In this document: positions 29,354 to 36,954 of the stretch, one piece after another
Layout: every line of letters starts with the position of its first letter
Numbering within the stretch: the first letter of the stretch is position 1
Source of the DNA: Anaerostipes sp. MSJ-23
Lineage (GTDB): Bacteria; Bacillota; Clostridia; Lachnospirales; Lachnospiraceae
Assembly: GCF_018918155.1 (NCBI RefSeq)
Contig: NZ_JAHLPY010000006.1
Span: 31,169 to 95,168, forward strand
DNA: 64,000 nucleotides
Direction of reading: 5' to 3'
Translations under genes and position numbers: made by a program
Notes under the pieces: model-generated
Database searches by the model: none
What the model saw: only the letters and a program-made list of their open reading frames with translations
Told to the model about the DNA's origin: nothing

Positions 29354-29531
29354 GTAAGTATGATTGCAATGACAAAACTTCCATTGCTTACTTTTAAGAT
29401 TCTAACTTTTTTCTTCATCTGTAAATTACCTCTTCTGCACGACTGGTATTCCTAATCAATACCTATTTAAATAAATTAATTTCTCTTATTTTACCATACA
29501 ATGCAAGAATTTGTTTAACAAAACATAACAC

Positions 29532-29675
29532 AAGAAGGAATCCTATTTTGCAGGATTCTCTGCCTGCGACAAGTCGCTTCAGTGACAAATTTCTCCTCTG
29601 TCGCAGTGCACCTGACCGGAGGGCTTTTTATTTCATAGAAGATTTCATTAAAATTTCCTATGAAATAAAAAAACC
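29532..29675. repeat. Dispersed structured repeat, copy A
   Basis: The 62 bases at 29532-29593 align without gaps to 43225-43286 with about 46 identities, and the tail (AAATTTCCTATGAAATAAAA) recurs in both copies. Copy A has an extra internal segment. It contains hairpins GAATCCT/AGGATTC and GCGAC/GTCGC, an outer CTGCGACA/TGTCGCAG pair and a TTATTTCATAG/CTATGAAATAA pair. It abuts the rpsR terminator. Confidence 0.6.
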
Positions 29676-29699
29676 AGGCACCAAAATGGTGACCTGGTT
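29665..29699 (-). terminator. Terminator of the rpsF-ssb-rpsR operon
   Basis: On minus, AACCAGG...CCTGGTT (29699-29693 with 29678-29672) with an inner CACC/GGTG pair, followed directly by a run of seven Ts. Confidence 0.85.
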
Positions 29700-29722
29700 G
29701 ATCTTTTCTTATTATCTTTATC

Positions 29723-29977
29723 TTATTCAGCTGTATATGGCATTAAAGATAAATGTCTAGCTCTCTTGATTGCTCCTGTGATCGCTCTCTGATGTTTTGC
29801 ACATGTTCCTGTGATACGTCTTGGAAGGATTTTTCCTCTTTCAGAAACGTATTTCTTTAATGTTGCAACATCTTTATAATCGATAACAGCATCAGCTTCT
29901 GTACAGAAAGTACATACTTTTCTTCTTCTACGTCCGCCTCTTCTTCTTGCTGGAGCATCGCCTTTTGTATAAGCCAT
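29723..29977 (-). CDS. rpsR: 30S ribosomal protein S18
   Basis: An 84-residue protein that binds S6 on the small-subunit platform. It has a basic N-terminus ([16 protein letters not shown]) and the typical core ([40 protein letters not shown]). The CTFC pair and a later Cys suggest a zinc-binding (C+) form. It is last in the rpsF-ssb-rpsR operon. Confidence 0.97.
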   Translation of the reverse strand: MAYTKGDAPARRRGGRRRRKVCTFCTEADAVIDYKDVATLKKYVSERGKILPRRITGTCAKHQRAITGAIKRARHLSLMPYTAE

Positions 29978-29993
29978 GATTTCTACCTCCTAT

Positions 29994-30443
29994 TTAACTA
30001 AACGGCAGTTCTTCTTCTAAACCGTCTGGAATGTTCATAAATCCATCACTTGCGGCACTTGGCTGTGGAGCAGGTGCACTCGGCTGAGCAACACTTGCTG
30101 CTGCAGAATTTTGTGCTGCAACTGCTTTGCTTTCTGCAAAATCTTGTTCTTCAATAACAACATCTGTTGTATAAACTTTCATTCCATCCTTGTTTGTATA
30201 GCTGCCTGTCTGGATTCTTCCAGAAACAACGATTTTCGTACCCTGTTTCAGATACTTTTCTGCAAATTCACCTGCACGTCCGAATGCCACACAGCTAATA
30301 AAATCTGCATCTGGTTCATTATCTCTTTTGAATCTACGATTTACTGCTAATGTATATCTGGCAACTGCCAGCGGTCTATCTCCCTGCGTATAACGCACAT
30401 CAGGGTCTCTGGTCAGTCTTCCCATTAATACTACTTTATTCAT
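29994..30443 (-). CDS. ssb: Single-stranded DNA-binding protein
   Basis: A 149-residue OB-fold protein that coats single-stranded DNA at forks and repair sites. It starts MNKVVLMGRLTRDPDVRYTQ and has a disordered Ala/Pro/Gln-rich linker. Its acidic C-terminal tip (EEELPFS) is a variant of the conserved peptide that recruits repair proteins. Placement between rpsF and rpsR is the conserved Firmicute order. Confidence 0.96.
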   Translation of the reverse strand: MNKVVLMGRLTRDPDVRYTQGDRPLAVARYTLAVNRRFKRDNEPDADFISCVAFGRAGEFAEKYLKQGTKIVVSGRIQTGSYTNKDGMKVYTTDVVIEEQDFAESKAVAAQNSAAASVAQPSAPAPQPSAASDGFMNIPDGLEEELPFS

Positions 30444-30461
30444 ATCGGACCCTCCTATCGA

Positions 30462-30749
30462 TTAGGCTTCCTGTTTTACGCATAAATAACGTAATACGGA
30501 TTCTTCGATACGAAGTTTTTCTTCCAGTTCAGCTGGAACTGTAGCTTCAGCATCAAACTGAATGAAATAGTAGTATGCTTCTTTCATTTTCTGAATTTCG
30601 TAAGCTAACTGCTTTTTACCCCATTCATCGACGTTTGTGATTGCAGCACCTGCTGTAGTAATCATTGCCTGAACTTTTTCCAGTAAAGCTGCACGCTGTT
30701 CGTCTTCGAGTTTTGCACTTAAAACTAATGCTAATTCGTATTTTTTCAT
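30462..30749 (-). CDS. rpsF: 30S ribosomal protein S6
   Basis: A 95-residue ferredoxin-like protein that pairs with S18. I start at the ATG at 30749 (MKKYELALVLSAKLEDEQRA) because AAGGAGGT stands seven bases before it. The longer frame (30758) starts inside the ribosome site. It leads the rpsF-ssb-rpsR operon behind a structured leader. Confidence 0.96.
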   Translation of the reverse strand: MKKYELALVLSAKLEDEQRAALLEKVQAMITTAGAAITNVDEWGKKQLAYEIQKMKEAYYYFIQFDAEATVPAELEEKLRIEESVLRYLCVKQEA

Positions 30750-30857
30750 TACTTGCACCTCCTTTTGGTCTAGTGGCTCTTTCCTGTACTGAAAAGAGCA
30801 AGGATATTTTCATATACCACGAGTTCACATTCTATCATACTTTTTTACTCTTCGCAA
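30750..30857 (-). promoter_or_regulatory. rpsF operon promoter and structured leader
   Basis: On minus, TTGCGA (30857-30852), 17 bases and TAGAAT (30834-30829); this overlaps the end of the DUF951 gene. The roughly 75-base leader has an outer GTGG/CCAC helix, a small ATAT-GAAA-ATAT hairpin and a GCTCTTT/AAAGAGC hairpin near the ribosome site. Bacterial S6:S18 leaders are autoregulatory, but I do not see the CCG bulge of the described motif. Confidence 0.5.
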
Positions 30858-31036
30858 GCTTTTTTTATAAAACCACGAAAATTTTTTTCTACTGATTTTC
30901 TTGGAACCATAACCTGTCTTCCACATCCCTGACATTTCAAACGAAAATCCATTCCAACACGTAAAATCTCCCATTGATTTTCTCCACATGGATGTTGTTT
31001 TTTCATTTTAATAATATCGCCAATTTGAAATTCCAT
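30845..31036 (-). CDS. DUF951 family small zinc-ribbon-like protein
   Basis: A 63-residue protein matching DUF951 (MKKQHPCGENQWEILRVGMD, then LKCQGCGRQVMVPRKSVEKN). Cysteines in CQGCGR plus the earlier PCG may form a metal site; the fold is probably SH3-like. The function is not known, although the family is common near ori-proximal housekeeping genes in Firmicutes. Its 3' end overlaps the promoter of rpsF, and there is no terminator between them. Confidence 0.85.
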   Translation of the reverse strand: MEFQIGDIIKMKKQHPCGENQWEILRVGMDFRLKCQGCGRQVMVPRKSVEKNFRGFIKKACEE

Positions 31037-31045
31037 TCTTGATCC

Positions 31046-31108
31046 GTTACTGAAACATTATAAAAAGCCATTTTTCTGTTTTTATAATATTGCTTGTTTT
31101 ACAGTAAC
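31046..31108. repeat. Imperfect 63-base inverted repeat upstream of DUF951
   Basis: Outer arms GTTACTG (31046-31052) and CAGTAAC (31102-31108), with inner perfect arms ATTATAAAAA (31057-31066) and TTTTTATAAT (31079-31088). It lies directly before the DUF951 ribosome region and could fold in its 5' leader. From 31109 to 31275 I see only AT-rich sequence with a weak promoter-like match on minus. Confidence 0.55.
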
Positions 31109-31275
31109 TTCCTCCTTCCTTGTTTTTTTCTATTTTCCCAAAATCAAACATTACAATCTATGTTTTTCTTTCCTATATAATTTCCTTATTGTTCCATCTT
31201 AACAAACTCCCCTCTTTTCGTCTATAAACACTTCCAAAAGATTTTTTATTTTAATTAACAAGTGATCTAATGGCA

Positions 31276-31307
31276 CAAAAAAAGAACCAGGTTTTATCCT
31301 GATTCTT
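31276..31307 (-). terminator. spoVG terminator
   Basis: On minus, AAGAATCAGG pairs with CCTGGTTCTT (31307-31298 with 31291-31282, one G-U wobble), followed by seven Ts. Confidence 0.85.
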
Positions 31308-31340
31308 ATTTTGTAAAAGAAGAAGCCCTTTTTTCCGTAC

Positions 31341-31628
31341 TTATACTTCTGGTGCTGTAGCGTCAATATCTCCTAACTTCATTGCCTCATACTGTTCCAG
31401 GATCAGTCTCTGGATCATATTTCTTGTATCGGAATTAATTGGATGCGCAATATCCCGATATTCTCCGTCCGCTGCCTTACGACTTGGCATTGCGATGAAT
31501 AGTCCTTTTTCCCCTTCAATTACCTTGATATCATGAACAACGAATTCATTATCAATTGTAATAGACACTACGGCCTTCATTTTACCTTCTTTTGCTACCT
31601 TTCGAATACGTACATCTGTAATTTGCAT
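31341..31628 (-). CDS. spoVG: Septation regulator SpoVG
   Basis: A 95-residue nucleic-acid-binding protein that affects septation, sporulation and, in pathogens, virulence gene expression. It starts [20 protein letters not shown] and contains [20 protein letters not shown], the family core; the basic C-terminal helix is short. It is monocistronic with its own promoter and terminator. In Bacillus it lies beside prs, which here is 4 kb away. Confidence 0.96.
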   Translation of the reverse strand: MQITDVRIRKVAKEGKMKAVVSITIDNEFVVHDIKVIEGEKGLFIAMPSRKAADGEYRDIAHPINSDTRNMIQRLILEQYEAMKLGDIDATAPEV

Positions 31629-31719
31629 GTTGTCTTCCTCCTAGTTTTATAAAATATAGCTGAAATCACGATCATAGCCATTTATATGACTTCTTCTATG
31701 GCACTTGATTGTACAAAAT

Positions 31720-31748
31720 ATTATACCATTTTTATCGTAAAATGTGAA
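31720..31748 (-). promoter_or_regulatory. spoVG promoter
   Basis: On minus, TTCACA (31748-31743), a 17-base spacer and TATAAT (31725-31720). It resembles a sigma-A promoter; I see no sigma-H-type match like that of Bacillus spoVG. Confidence 0.7.
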
Positions 31749-31853
31749 CAAATATTTTACTTTTTTCAAAGTTTTCATTATTAATTTTTAACATATAGTC
31801 TCTATTTCTCCTTTTTTTCTCCGATTTTCCCTATTTTCCTTCTGGACTTCATC

Positions 31854-31882
31854 TTGCAAGATAAATTTTTGTGCCTTATAAT
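31854..31882 (+). promoter_or_regulatory. murC promoter
   Basis: TTGCAA (31854-31859), 17 bases and TATAAT (31877-31882), 45 bases before the murC ATG, with AAAGGAC as ribosome site. Confidence 0.7.
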
Positions 31883-31927
31883 TAAGGAAAAACATTATTC
31901 ATTATTTAAAGAAAGGACATATTTCGT

Positions 31928-33313
31928 ATGTATCAGATAGATTTTAACAAACCTATTCACGTTCACTTCATGGGAATTGGAGGTATCAGCATGAGCGGAC
32001 TTGCTGAAATCCTTCTAAAAGAAGGATTTACTGTTTCCGGCTCTGATATTCATCAATCTCCAATAACGGATCGTTTGGAACAAAAAGGAGCTCATATCTT
32101 TTTCCAACAGACAGCCGAAAATATTTCATCCGATATTGATCTTGTCGTTTACACCGCCGCAATTAATTTCGACACAAATGAAGAATATAAAGAAGCTGTT
32201 CATCAAGGAATCCCTGTGATGAAACGTGCAACTCTTCTTGGTCAGCTTATGCACAATTATAAAAATGCTATTGCTGTTTCCGGAACTCATGGAAAAACAA
32301 CAACAACTTCTATGCTTTCTGAAATTTTACTTGCTGCAGATACAGATCCTACGATCAGTGTCGGTGGAATTTTAGATGCAATTGGTGGAAATATTCGTGT
32401 TGGACATTCTGATACATTTATTACAGAAGCCTGTGAATATACAAATAGTTTCCTTGAATTTTTCCCAAAAATCAGTATTATTCTGAATATTGAAGAGGAT
32501 CATATGGATTTCTTCAAGGATATCGATGATATTCGTAAATCATTCCGTGCATTTGCACATAAACTTCCAGATTATGGATATCTTGTCTTAAATGGACAAA
32601 TCGATAATATTCCTTATATTGTAGACGGATTAAAAGCTGATTATGTAACATTTGGACTTAATAATCATGATTTTGATTTTAATGCTCAGAATATCAGCTA
32701 TGACGAACTTGGACATGCTTCTTTTGATTATTATAAAAAGGATGTTCTCATCGATCACATTCATTTAAATGTACCTGGAGAACATAATATCAAAAATGCA
32801 CTGGCTGCAATTGCTGTTGCTGACAAACTAAATCTTTCTATGGATTCTGTAAAGAAAGGACTTCTTGTATTCACTGGAGCAAAACGTCGTTTTGAGAAAA
32901 AAGGAACCTGTCATGGATTTACAATTATTGATGACTATGCACATCATCCAACAGAAATCAAAGCAACTTTAAAAGCATGTAAAAACTATCCACATCATGA
33001 AGTATGGTGTATTTTCCAGCCACATACTTACACAAGAACCTATGCTTTCCTTGATGATTTTGCAGAGGCCTTAAGTCACTGTGATCATGTTATTGTGACT
33101 GATATTTATGCAGCTCGTGAAAAAGACACTGGACTTGTCAGTGCAAAGGATATCGTAGATAAAATGGCTGCATATGATGTAGATGCCCGTTTTATCAAAG
33201 ATTTCGATGACATCGAAAAATTTATTTTGGAAAATTGTAAAGAAAATGATTTGTTGATAACTATGGGTGCCGGAAACGTCGATTCTATCGGTGATTCCCT
33301 ACTGAAAAAATAG
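31928..33313 (+). CDS. murC: UDP-N-acetylmuramate-L-alanine ligase
   Basis: Adds L-alanine to UDP-MurNAc, the first amino acid of the peptidoglycan stem peptide, using ATP in the cytoplasm. The 461 residues show the N-terminal UDP-binding loop (FMGIGGISMSGLA, 14-26), ATP loop GTHGKTTTT (119-127) and the C-terminal domain with DDYAHHPTEI. The stop is immediately followed by the DnaA-box cluster. Other mur genes are not in the window. Confidence 0.96.
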   Translation: MYQIDFNKPIHVHFMGIGGISMSGLAEILLKEGFTVSGSDIHQSPITDRLEQKGAHIFFQQTAENISSDIDLVVYTAAINFDTNEEYKEAVHQGIPVMKRATLLGQLMHNYKNAIAVSGTHGKTTTTSMLSEILLAADTDPTISVGGILDAIGGNIRVGHSDTFITEACEYTNSFLEFFPKISIILNIEEDHMDFFKDIDDIRKSFRAFAHKLPDYGYLVLNGQIDNIPYIVDGLKADYVTFGLNNHDFDFNAQNISYDELGHASFDYYKKDVLIDHIHLNVPGEHNIKNALAAIAVADKLNLSMDSVKKGLLVFTGAKRRFEKKGTCHGFTIIDDYAHHPTEIKATLKACKNYPHHEVWCIFQPHTYTRTYAFLDDFAEALSHCDHVIVTDIYAAREKDTGLVSAKDIVDKMAAYDVDARFIKDFDDIEKFILENCKENDLLITMGAGNVDSIGDSLLKK

Positions 33314-33461
33314 TTATCCACATTATCCACAGGCTTATACACATGCTTTGTATCCGCGGTCTGTGGATTTTTTTTTGTTTTTTCCACAATTGTAAAATCT
33401 TTGTAAACCGCATAAATTCGTCATTTTACAATAGTTATCCACATTATCCACATTATCCACA
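33314..33461 (+). promoter_or_regulatory. Dense DnaA-box cluster between murC and the DnaD-like gene
   Basis: Exact TTATCCACA 9-mers lie at 33314-33322, 33323-33331, 33435-33443, 33444-33452 and 33453-33461, with one-mismatch copies at 33335-33343 (TTATACACA) and 33380-33388 (TTTTCCACA). Weaker reverse copies (AAATCCACA) occur at 33363-33371 and about 33480-33488. The last three exact copies abut head to tail with no spacer. The cluster lies just upstream of the promoter for two replication-initiation-like genes. It is best explained as a DnaA-responsive regulatory or titration site. Confidence 0.85.
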
Positions 33462-33497
33462 TATTGTATGGTTTTTATGGTGTGGATTTCCCTGGTA

Positions 33498-33526
33498 TTT
33501 ACATTTTTTCTTATGTGGAGTATAGT
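33498..33526 (+). promoter_or_regulatory. Promoter of the DnaD-like/DnaI-like operon
   Basis: TTTACA (33498-33503), 17 bases and TATAGT (33521-33526), about 32 bases before the ATG at 33558. The proximal DnaA boxes end 36 bases upstream of the -35. Confidence 0.7.
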
Positions 33527-33557
33527 CAGAATTAGTTTAGAAAAAGAGGAACATTAT

Positions 33558-34652
33558 ATGAATTGTATAAAAGTCACAACTACATATCCAACTGGCGGCA
33601 CCTTGCTTCCAAATGCCTTTGTTGATAATTATATGATCCGTGCCAACGGAGAATACATTAAAGTTTACATTTTTCTTCTCCGTATGGTATCTGAAGGCGC
33701 AGATTTCAGTATTCCATGCCTGGCAGATGTACTGGAACTGACCGAAGGTGATGTTACCCGTGCATTAAAATACTGGGAAAAGGAGTCTCTGATCCGCATG
33801 GAACTTGTTCACGGGAATATTGAATCCATTGAACTTCTTCCAGTTCCCGGAAAAGTAAAAAAAGTACAGAAAATACAATCTGAACATGAGATTGAGATAC
33901 ATGCTTCTAGAGAAGAAATAGCTGTCTCAAAGACAGCCCATGAACCAATTACACTACCAAAAGGAACTGCCGCTGTTCCGGCAATGAAAACTCTCTCCCC
34001 TGACGATCTTCAAAAAAAGGGCGAAGATGAACGATTTTCTTACCTTCTTTATGTTTGTGAGATGTTTATTGGCAAACCTCTAACATGCAATGATATGAAT
34101 ACCTTATTATATATGTATGAAGATCTATCCATGTCATGTGACCTGATTGAATACCTTGTGGAATACTGTGTGTCTAACGATAAGAAAAGCTTTCGCTATA
34201 TGCAGCAAGTTGCCATTAACTGGTATGAAGACCATATCACTACCGTAGACGAAGCAAAAGCATATAATAAAAATTATAAAAAAGAATACTACTCCATTAT
34301 GCATGCTTTTGGTTTAAACCAAAATCCTGCACCTGCTCAGGAAAAATATATAAAACAATGGCTAGAAATCGACGGTATGGATCTTTCACTAGTAATTGAA
34401 GCCTGTAACCGTACAATCAATGCCATCAGCAAACCAAGTTTTCCTTACGCTGATTCTATTTTAAAACAATGGAAAAAACATAATATTACAACGGTTGAAC
34501 AGACCAAATCCTTCTATCAGAACCAAAAAGCACCAAAAACATTTACGAATACAAATACGAATCATAATCATCCAACACATAATTTTACGCAGCGTGATTA
34601 TGATTTTGATGCGCTTGAAGAACAACTTCTTCAAAAACAGTTTGCAGAATAA
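33558..34652 (+). CDS. DnaD domain-containing replication protein
   Basis: A 364-residue protein with a DnaD/DnaB-like winged helix at the N-terminus (about residues 15-100, IYFLL-like IKVYIFLLRMVSEGADFSIP, then LTEGDVTRALKYWEKESLIR). A charged linker follows, then two helical DnaD-type segments (about 165-235 and 250-320; DLIEYLVEYCVSNDKKSFRY). Such proteins remodel origin DNA and help load the helicase. I start at 33558 behind GAGGAAC; the frame from 33468 would include the promoter. It is followed 16 bases on by a helicase-loader gene. Confidence 0.85.
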   Translation: MNCIKVTTTYPTGGTLLPNAFVDNYMIRANGEYIKVYIFLLRMVSEGADFSIPCLADVLELTEGDVTRALKYWEKESLIRMELVHGNIESIELLPVPGKVKKVQKIQSEHEIEIHASREEIAVSKTAHEPITLPKGTAAVPAMKTLSPDDLQKKGEDERFSYLLYVCEMFIGKPLTCNDMNTLLYMYEDLSMSCDLIEYLVEYCVSNDKKSFRYMQQVAINWYEDHITTVDEAKAYNKNYKKEYYSIMHAFGLNQNPAPAQEKYIKQWLEIDGMDLSLVIEACNRTINAISKPSFPYADSILKQWKKHNITTVEQTKSFYQNQKAPKTFTNTNTNHNHPTHNFTQRDYDFDALEEQLLQKQFAE

Positions 34653-34668
34653 ATCAGGAGAGTTCATT

Positions 34669-35661
34669 ATGCCATTATCGAACCGTGATTATCAAAAAAT
34701 TATGCGTCTATATGAAAACCGCAGACTTTCAAATTATCATACTCATGAGGAGCGAAAAAAAGAAATTTACGAAAAACTTCCAGAGATTCAAAAAATCGAT
34801 CAGGAAATTGCCAAAAACTCCATTTCATTTGGACGTAAGCTAATTTTTCAGGATGACCAGAAGATCCGTGATCAATATAAACAAAAAAATCATCGGCTTC
34901 TTCTAGAAAAAAAAAGACTTCTGCATAAGGCTGGTTATGCAGATGATTATCTAGAACCAATCTATCATTGTAAAAAATGCAAAGATACCGGTTATATTGG
35001 CCAAGAAAAATGTACCTGTTTTCAACAGACAATCATTAATCTTCTTTATACAAGCTCCAATATGGATCGGATTCTTGCGCGTGAAAACTTCCAAACATTT
35101 CGCGAAGAATATTACTCGGATCAAATCACACCGAATGGACATCCAAGTCCCCGAACAAATATCAAAAAGATCCGAAAGCATTGTATCGATTTTATTTCTC
35201 ATTTTCCAGCTGGAGAAAATATTTTATTTCAAGGTTCTACCGGAGTTGGAAAAACTTTTTTAAGTCATTGTATTGCAAAAGAAATTATGGACAAAGGATA
35301 TACTTGCGTCTATGTTACTGCCTTTCAGTTGTTCGATCATCTTGCAAAACATACTTTTCAAAGAAACAAGACACCGGATGACGACAATATCTATTCTTTA
35401 GATATGATTTTAAAAGCAGATTTGCTAATTATTGATGATCTTGGAACTGAAATGACGAACAAGTTTGTTATTTCGCAATTATTTCAATGTCTGAATGAAC
35501 GATTGATCCAAGAAAAATCTACCATCATCTCAACCAATTTATCTGTAAAAGACTTTCGAGATGCTTACTCAGAACGGATTTTTTCACGGATCATTGAATG
35601 TTATTCGTGGCAAAAACTATACGGAGACGACATACGTTTTAAAAAATCGAACTTGACGTAA
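34669..35661 (+). CDS. DnaC/DnaI-like helicase loader ATPase
   Basis: A 330-residue AAA+ protein. An N-terminal helical region carries a cysteine cluster (CKKCKDTGYI and CTC, about residues 104-121), like the zinc-binding helicase-contact domain of DnaI. Walker A GSTGVGKT (about 187-194) and Walker B LLIIDDLGTE follow. I start at 34669 behind AGGAGAG; the longer frame from 34495 lies inside the preceding gene. IstB transposition helpers share the fold, but the pairing with a DnaD-like gene and the lack of a transposase favour a loader. Confidence 0.88.
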   Translation: MPLSNRDYQKIMRLYENRRLSNYHTHEERKKEIYEKLPEIQKIDQEIAKNSISFGRKLIFQDDQKIRDQYKQKNHRLLLEKKRLLHKAGYADDYLEPIYHCKKCKDTGYIGQEKCTCFQQTIINLLYTSSNMDRILARENFQTFREEYYSDQITPNGHPSPRTNIKKIRKHCIDFISHFPAGENILFQGSTGVGKTFLSHCIAKEIMDKGYTCVYVTAFQLFDHLAKHTFQRNKTPDDDNIYSLDMILKADLLIIDDLGTEMTNKFVISQLFQCLNERLIQEKSTIISTNLSVKDFRDAYSERIFSRIIECYSWQKLYGDDIRFKKSNLT

Positions 35662-35681
35662 CGTCTTTGTAATGTTATAAA
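35653..35681 (+). promoter_or_regulatory. prs promoter
   Basis: TTGACG (35653-35658, overlapping the end of the loader gene), 17 bases and TATAAA (35676-35681). GAAGGAG precedes the ATG at 35720. Confidence 0.6.
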
Positions 35682-35719
35682 CAACTATAGAATGAATAAT
35701 ATACGAAGGAGATAGTATC

Positions 35720-36889
35720 ATGAGACGATCTGACCGCAACTTTACTAAGATTCCTGGCGGAAAATTAGGAATCATCGCTCTTAAAAGCTGTGAAGCTCTT
35801 GGAGAAGAAATTGACAACTATATTGTAAAATGGAGAAAAGAAACAAATAGACAGTTTCAGGATTCCATTGCCTGTGACGGATATTTAAGAGATACTTACC
35901 TTATGGATGCCGTATGCCCTCGTTTTGGTTCCGGTGAAGCCAAAGGTCTTATCCGTGAATCTGTCCGCGATATGGACCTTTACATTTTAGTTGACGTATT
36001 AAACTACAGTCTGACTTACTCACTCTGCGGTTATACAAACCACATGTCACCAGATGATCATTATTCTGACCTGAAACGTATCATCAGTGCCGCTGCTGGT
36101 AAAGCAAAAAGTATCAATGTAATTATGCCTTTCCTTTACGAAAGCCGTCAGCATAAGAGAAGTACAAGAGAATCTCTGGATTGTGCTGTTATGCTTCAGG
36201 AACTGCAGAGCCTTGGCGTTGATAATATCATCACTTTTGATGCACATGATCCAAGAGTACAGAATGCAATTCCGATCAGCGGATTTGATAATGTTCAGCC
36301 AACTTACCAATTTGTAAAAGCTTTGGTAGAAGAATGTGATGATGTTGAATTTGATAAGGATAAATTAATGGTAATCAGTCCAGATGAAGGTGCTATGCAG
36401 CGTGCTGTTTATATGGCAAACGTTGTTGGTGTTGATGTTGGTATGTTTTACAAACGTCGTGATTATTCCACAGTTATCGATGGACGTAACCCGATCGTCG
36501 CACATGAATTTCTTGGTGATTCCCTGGATGGAAAAGACGTCCTGATCATCGATGATATGATTTCCTCTGGAGAAAGTATGATCGATGTTGCAAAACAGTT
36601 AAAGAACCGTCATGCAAAACGTGTCTTCTGTCTTTCAACTTTTGGTCTTTTCACTAATGGACTAGACGTCTTTGATAAAGCCATTGAAGATGGTGTTATT
36701 GAAAAAGTTATTACAACCAATCTTACTTACCAAACACCTGAATTATTAAGCCGTGATTGGTATATTTCTGCTGACGTAGGAAAATATGTTGCTCTCTTGA
36801 TCGATACATTAAATCATGATGCATCTATTAGTGAATTACTTGATCCTACAGAGAGAATCAGTGAATACCTAGAAAAACATACAAAATAA
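35720..36889 (+). CDS. prs: Ribose-phosphate pyrophosphokinase, long form
   Basis: Makes PRPP from ribose 5-phosphate and ATP for nucleotide, histidine and tryptophan synthesis. PRPP-binding loop VLIIDDMISSGES lies at about residue 273, and the flexible catalytic region is recognisable (YESRQHKRST, FDAHDPRVQNA). At 389 residues it is about 70 longer than the usual 315. An N-terminal extension (IPGGKLGIIALKSCEALGEE) and altered loops set it in a divergent clostridial branch. It has its own promoter and terminator. Confidence 0.9.
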   Translation: MRRSDRNFTKIPGGKLGIIALKSCEALGEEIDNYIVKWRKETNRQFQDSIACDGYLRDTYLMDAVCPRFGSGEAKGLIRESVRDMDLYILVDVLNYSLTYSLCGYTNHMSPDDHYSDLKRIISAAAGKAKSINVIMPFLYESRQHKRSTRESLDCAVMLQELQSLGVDNIITFDAHDPRVQNAIPISGFDNVQPTYQFVKALVEECDDVEFDKDKLMVISPDEGAMQRAVYMANVVGVDVGMFYKRRDYSTVIDGRNPIVAHEFLGDSLDGKDVLIIDDMISSGESMIDVAKQLKNRHAKRVFCLSTFGLFTNGLDVFDKAIEDGVIEKVITTNLTYQTPELLSRDWYISADVGKYVALLIDTLNHDASISELLDPTERISEYLEKHTK

Positions 36890-36900
36890 GAATAACAAGT

Positions 36901-36938
36901 AACAGGAGCGTTACAAAATGTAACGCTCCTGTTTTTTT
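36901..36938. terminator. Terminator of prs (also faces the PBP gene)
   Basis: Perfect 15-base arms (36901-36915 and 36919-36933, core CAGGAGCGTTACA) with a 3-base loop and a T run on plus. Confidence 0.92.
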
Positions 36939-36954
36939 GTTTCTATTTATTGAA

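Noticed and set aside
34669..35661. IstB-type transposition helper
   Set aside because: The AAA+ fold is shared, but there is no transposase or terminal inverted repeat nearby and the gene is paired with a DnaD-like gene.
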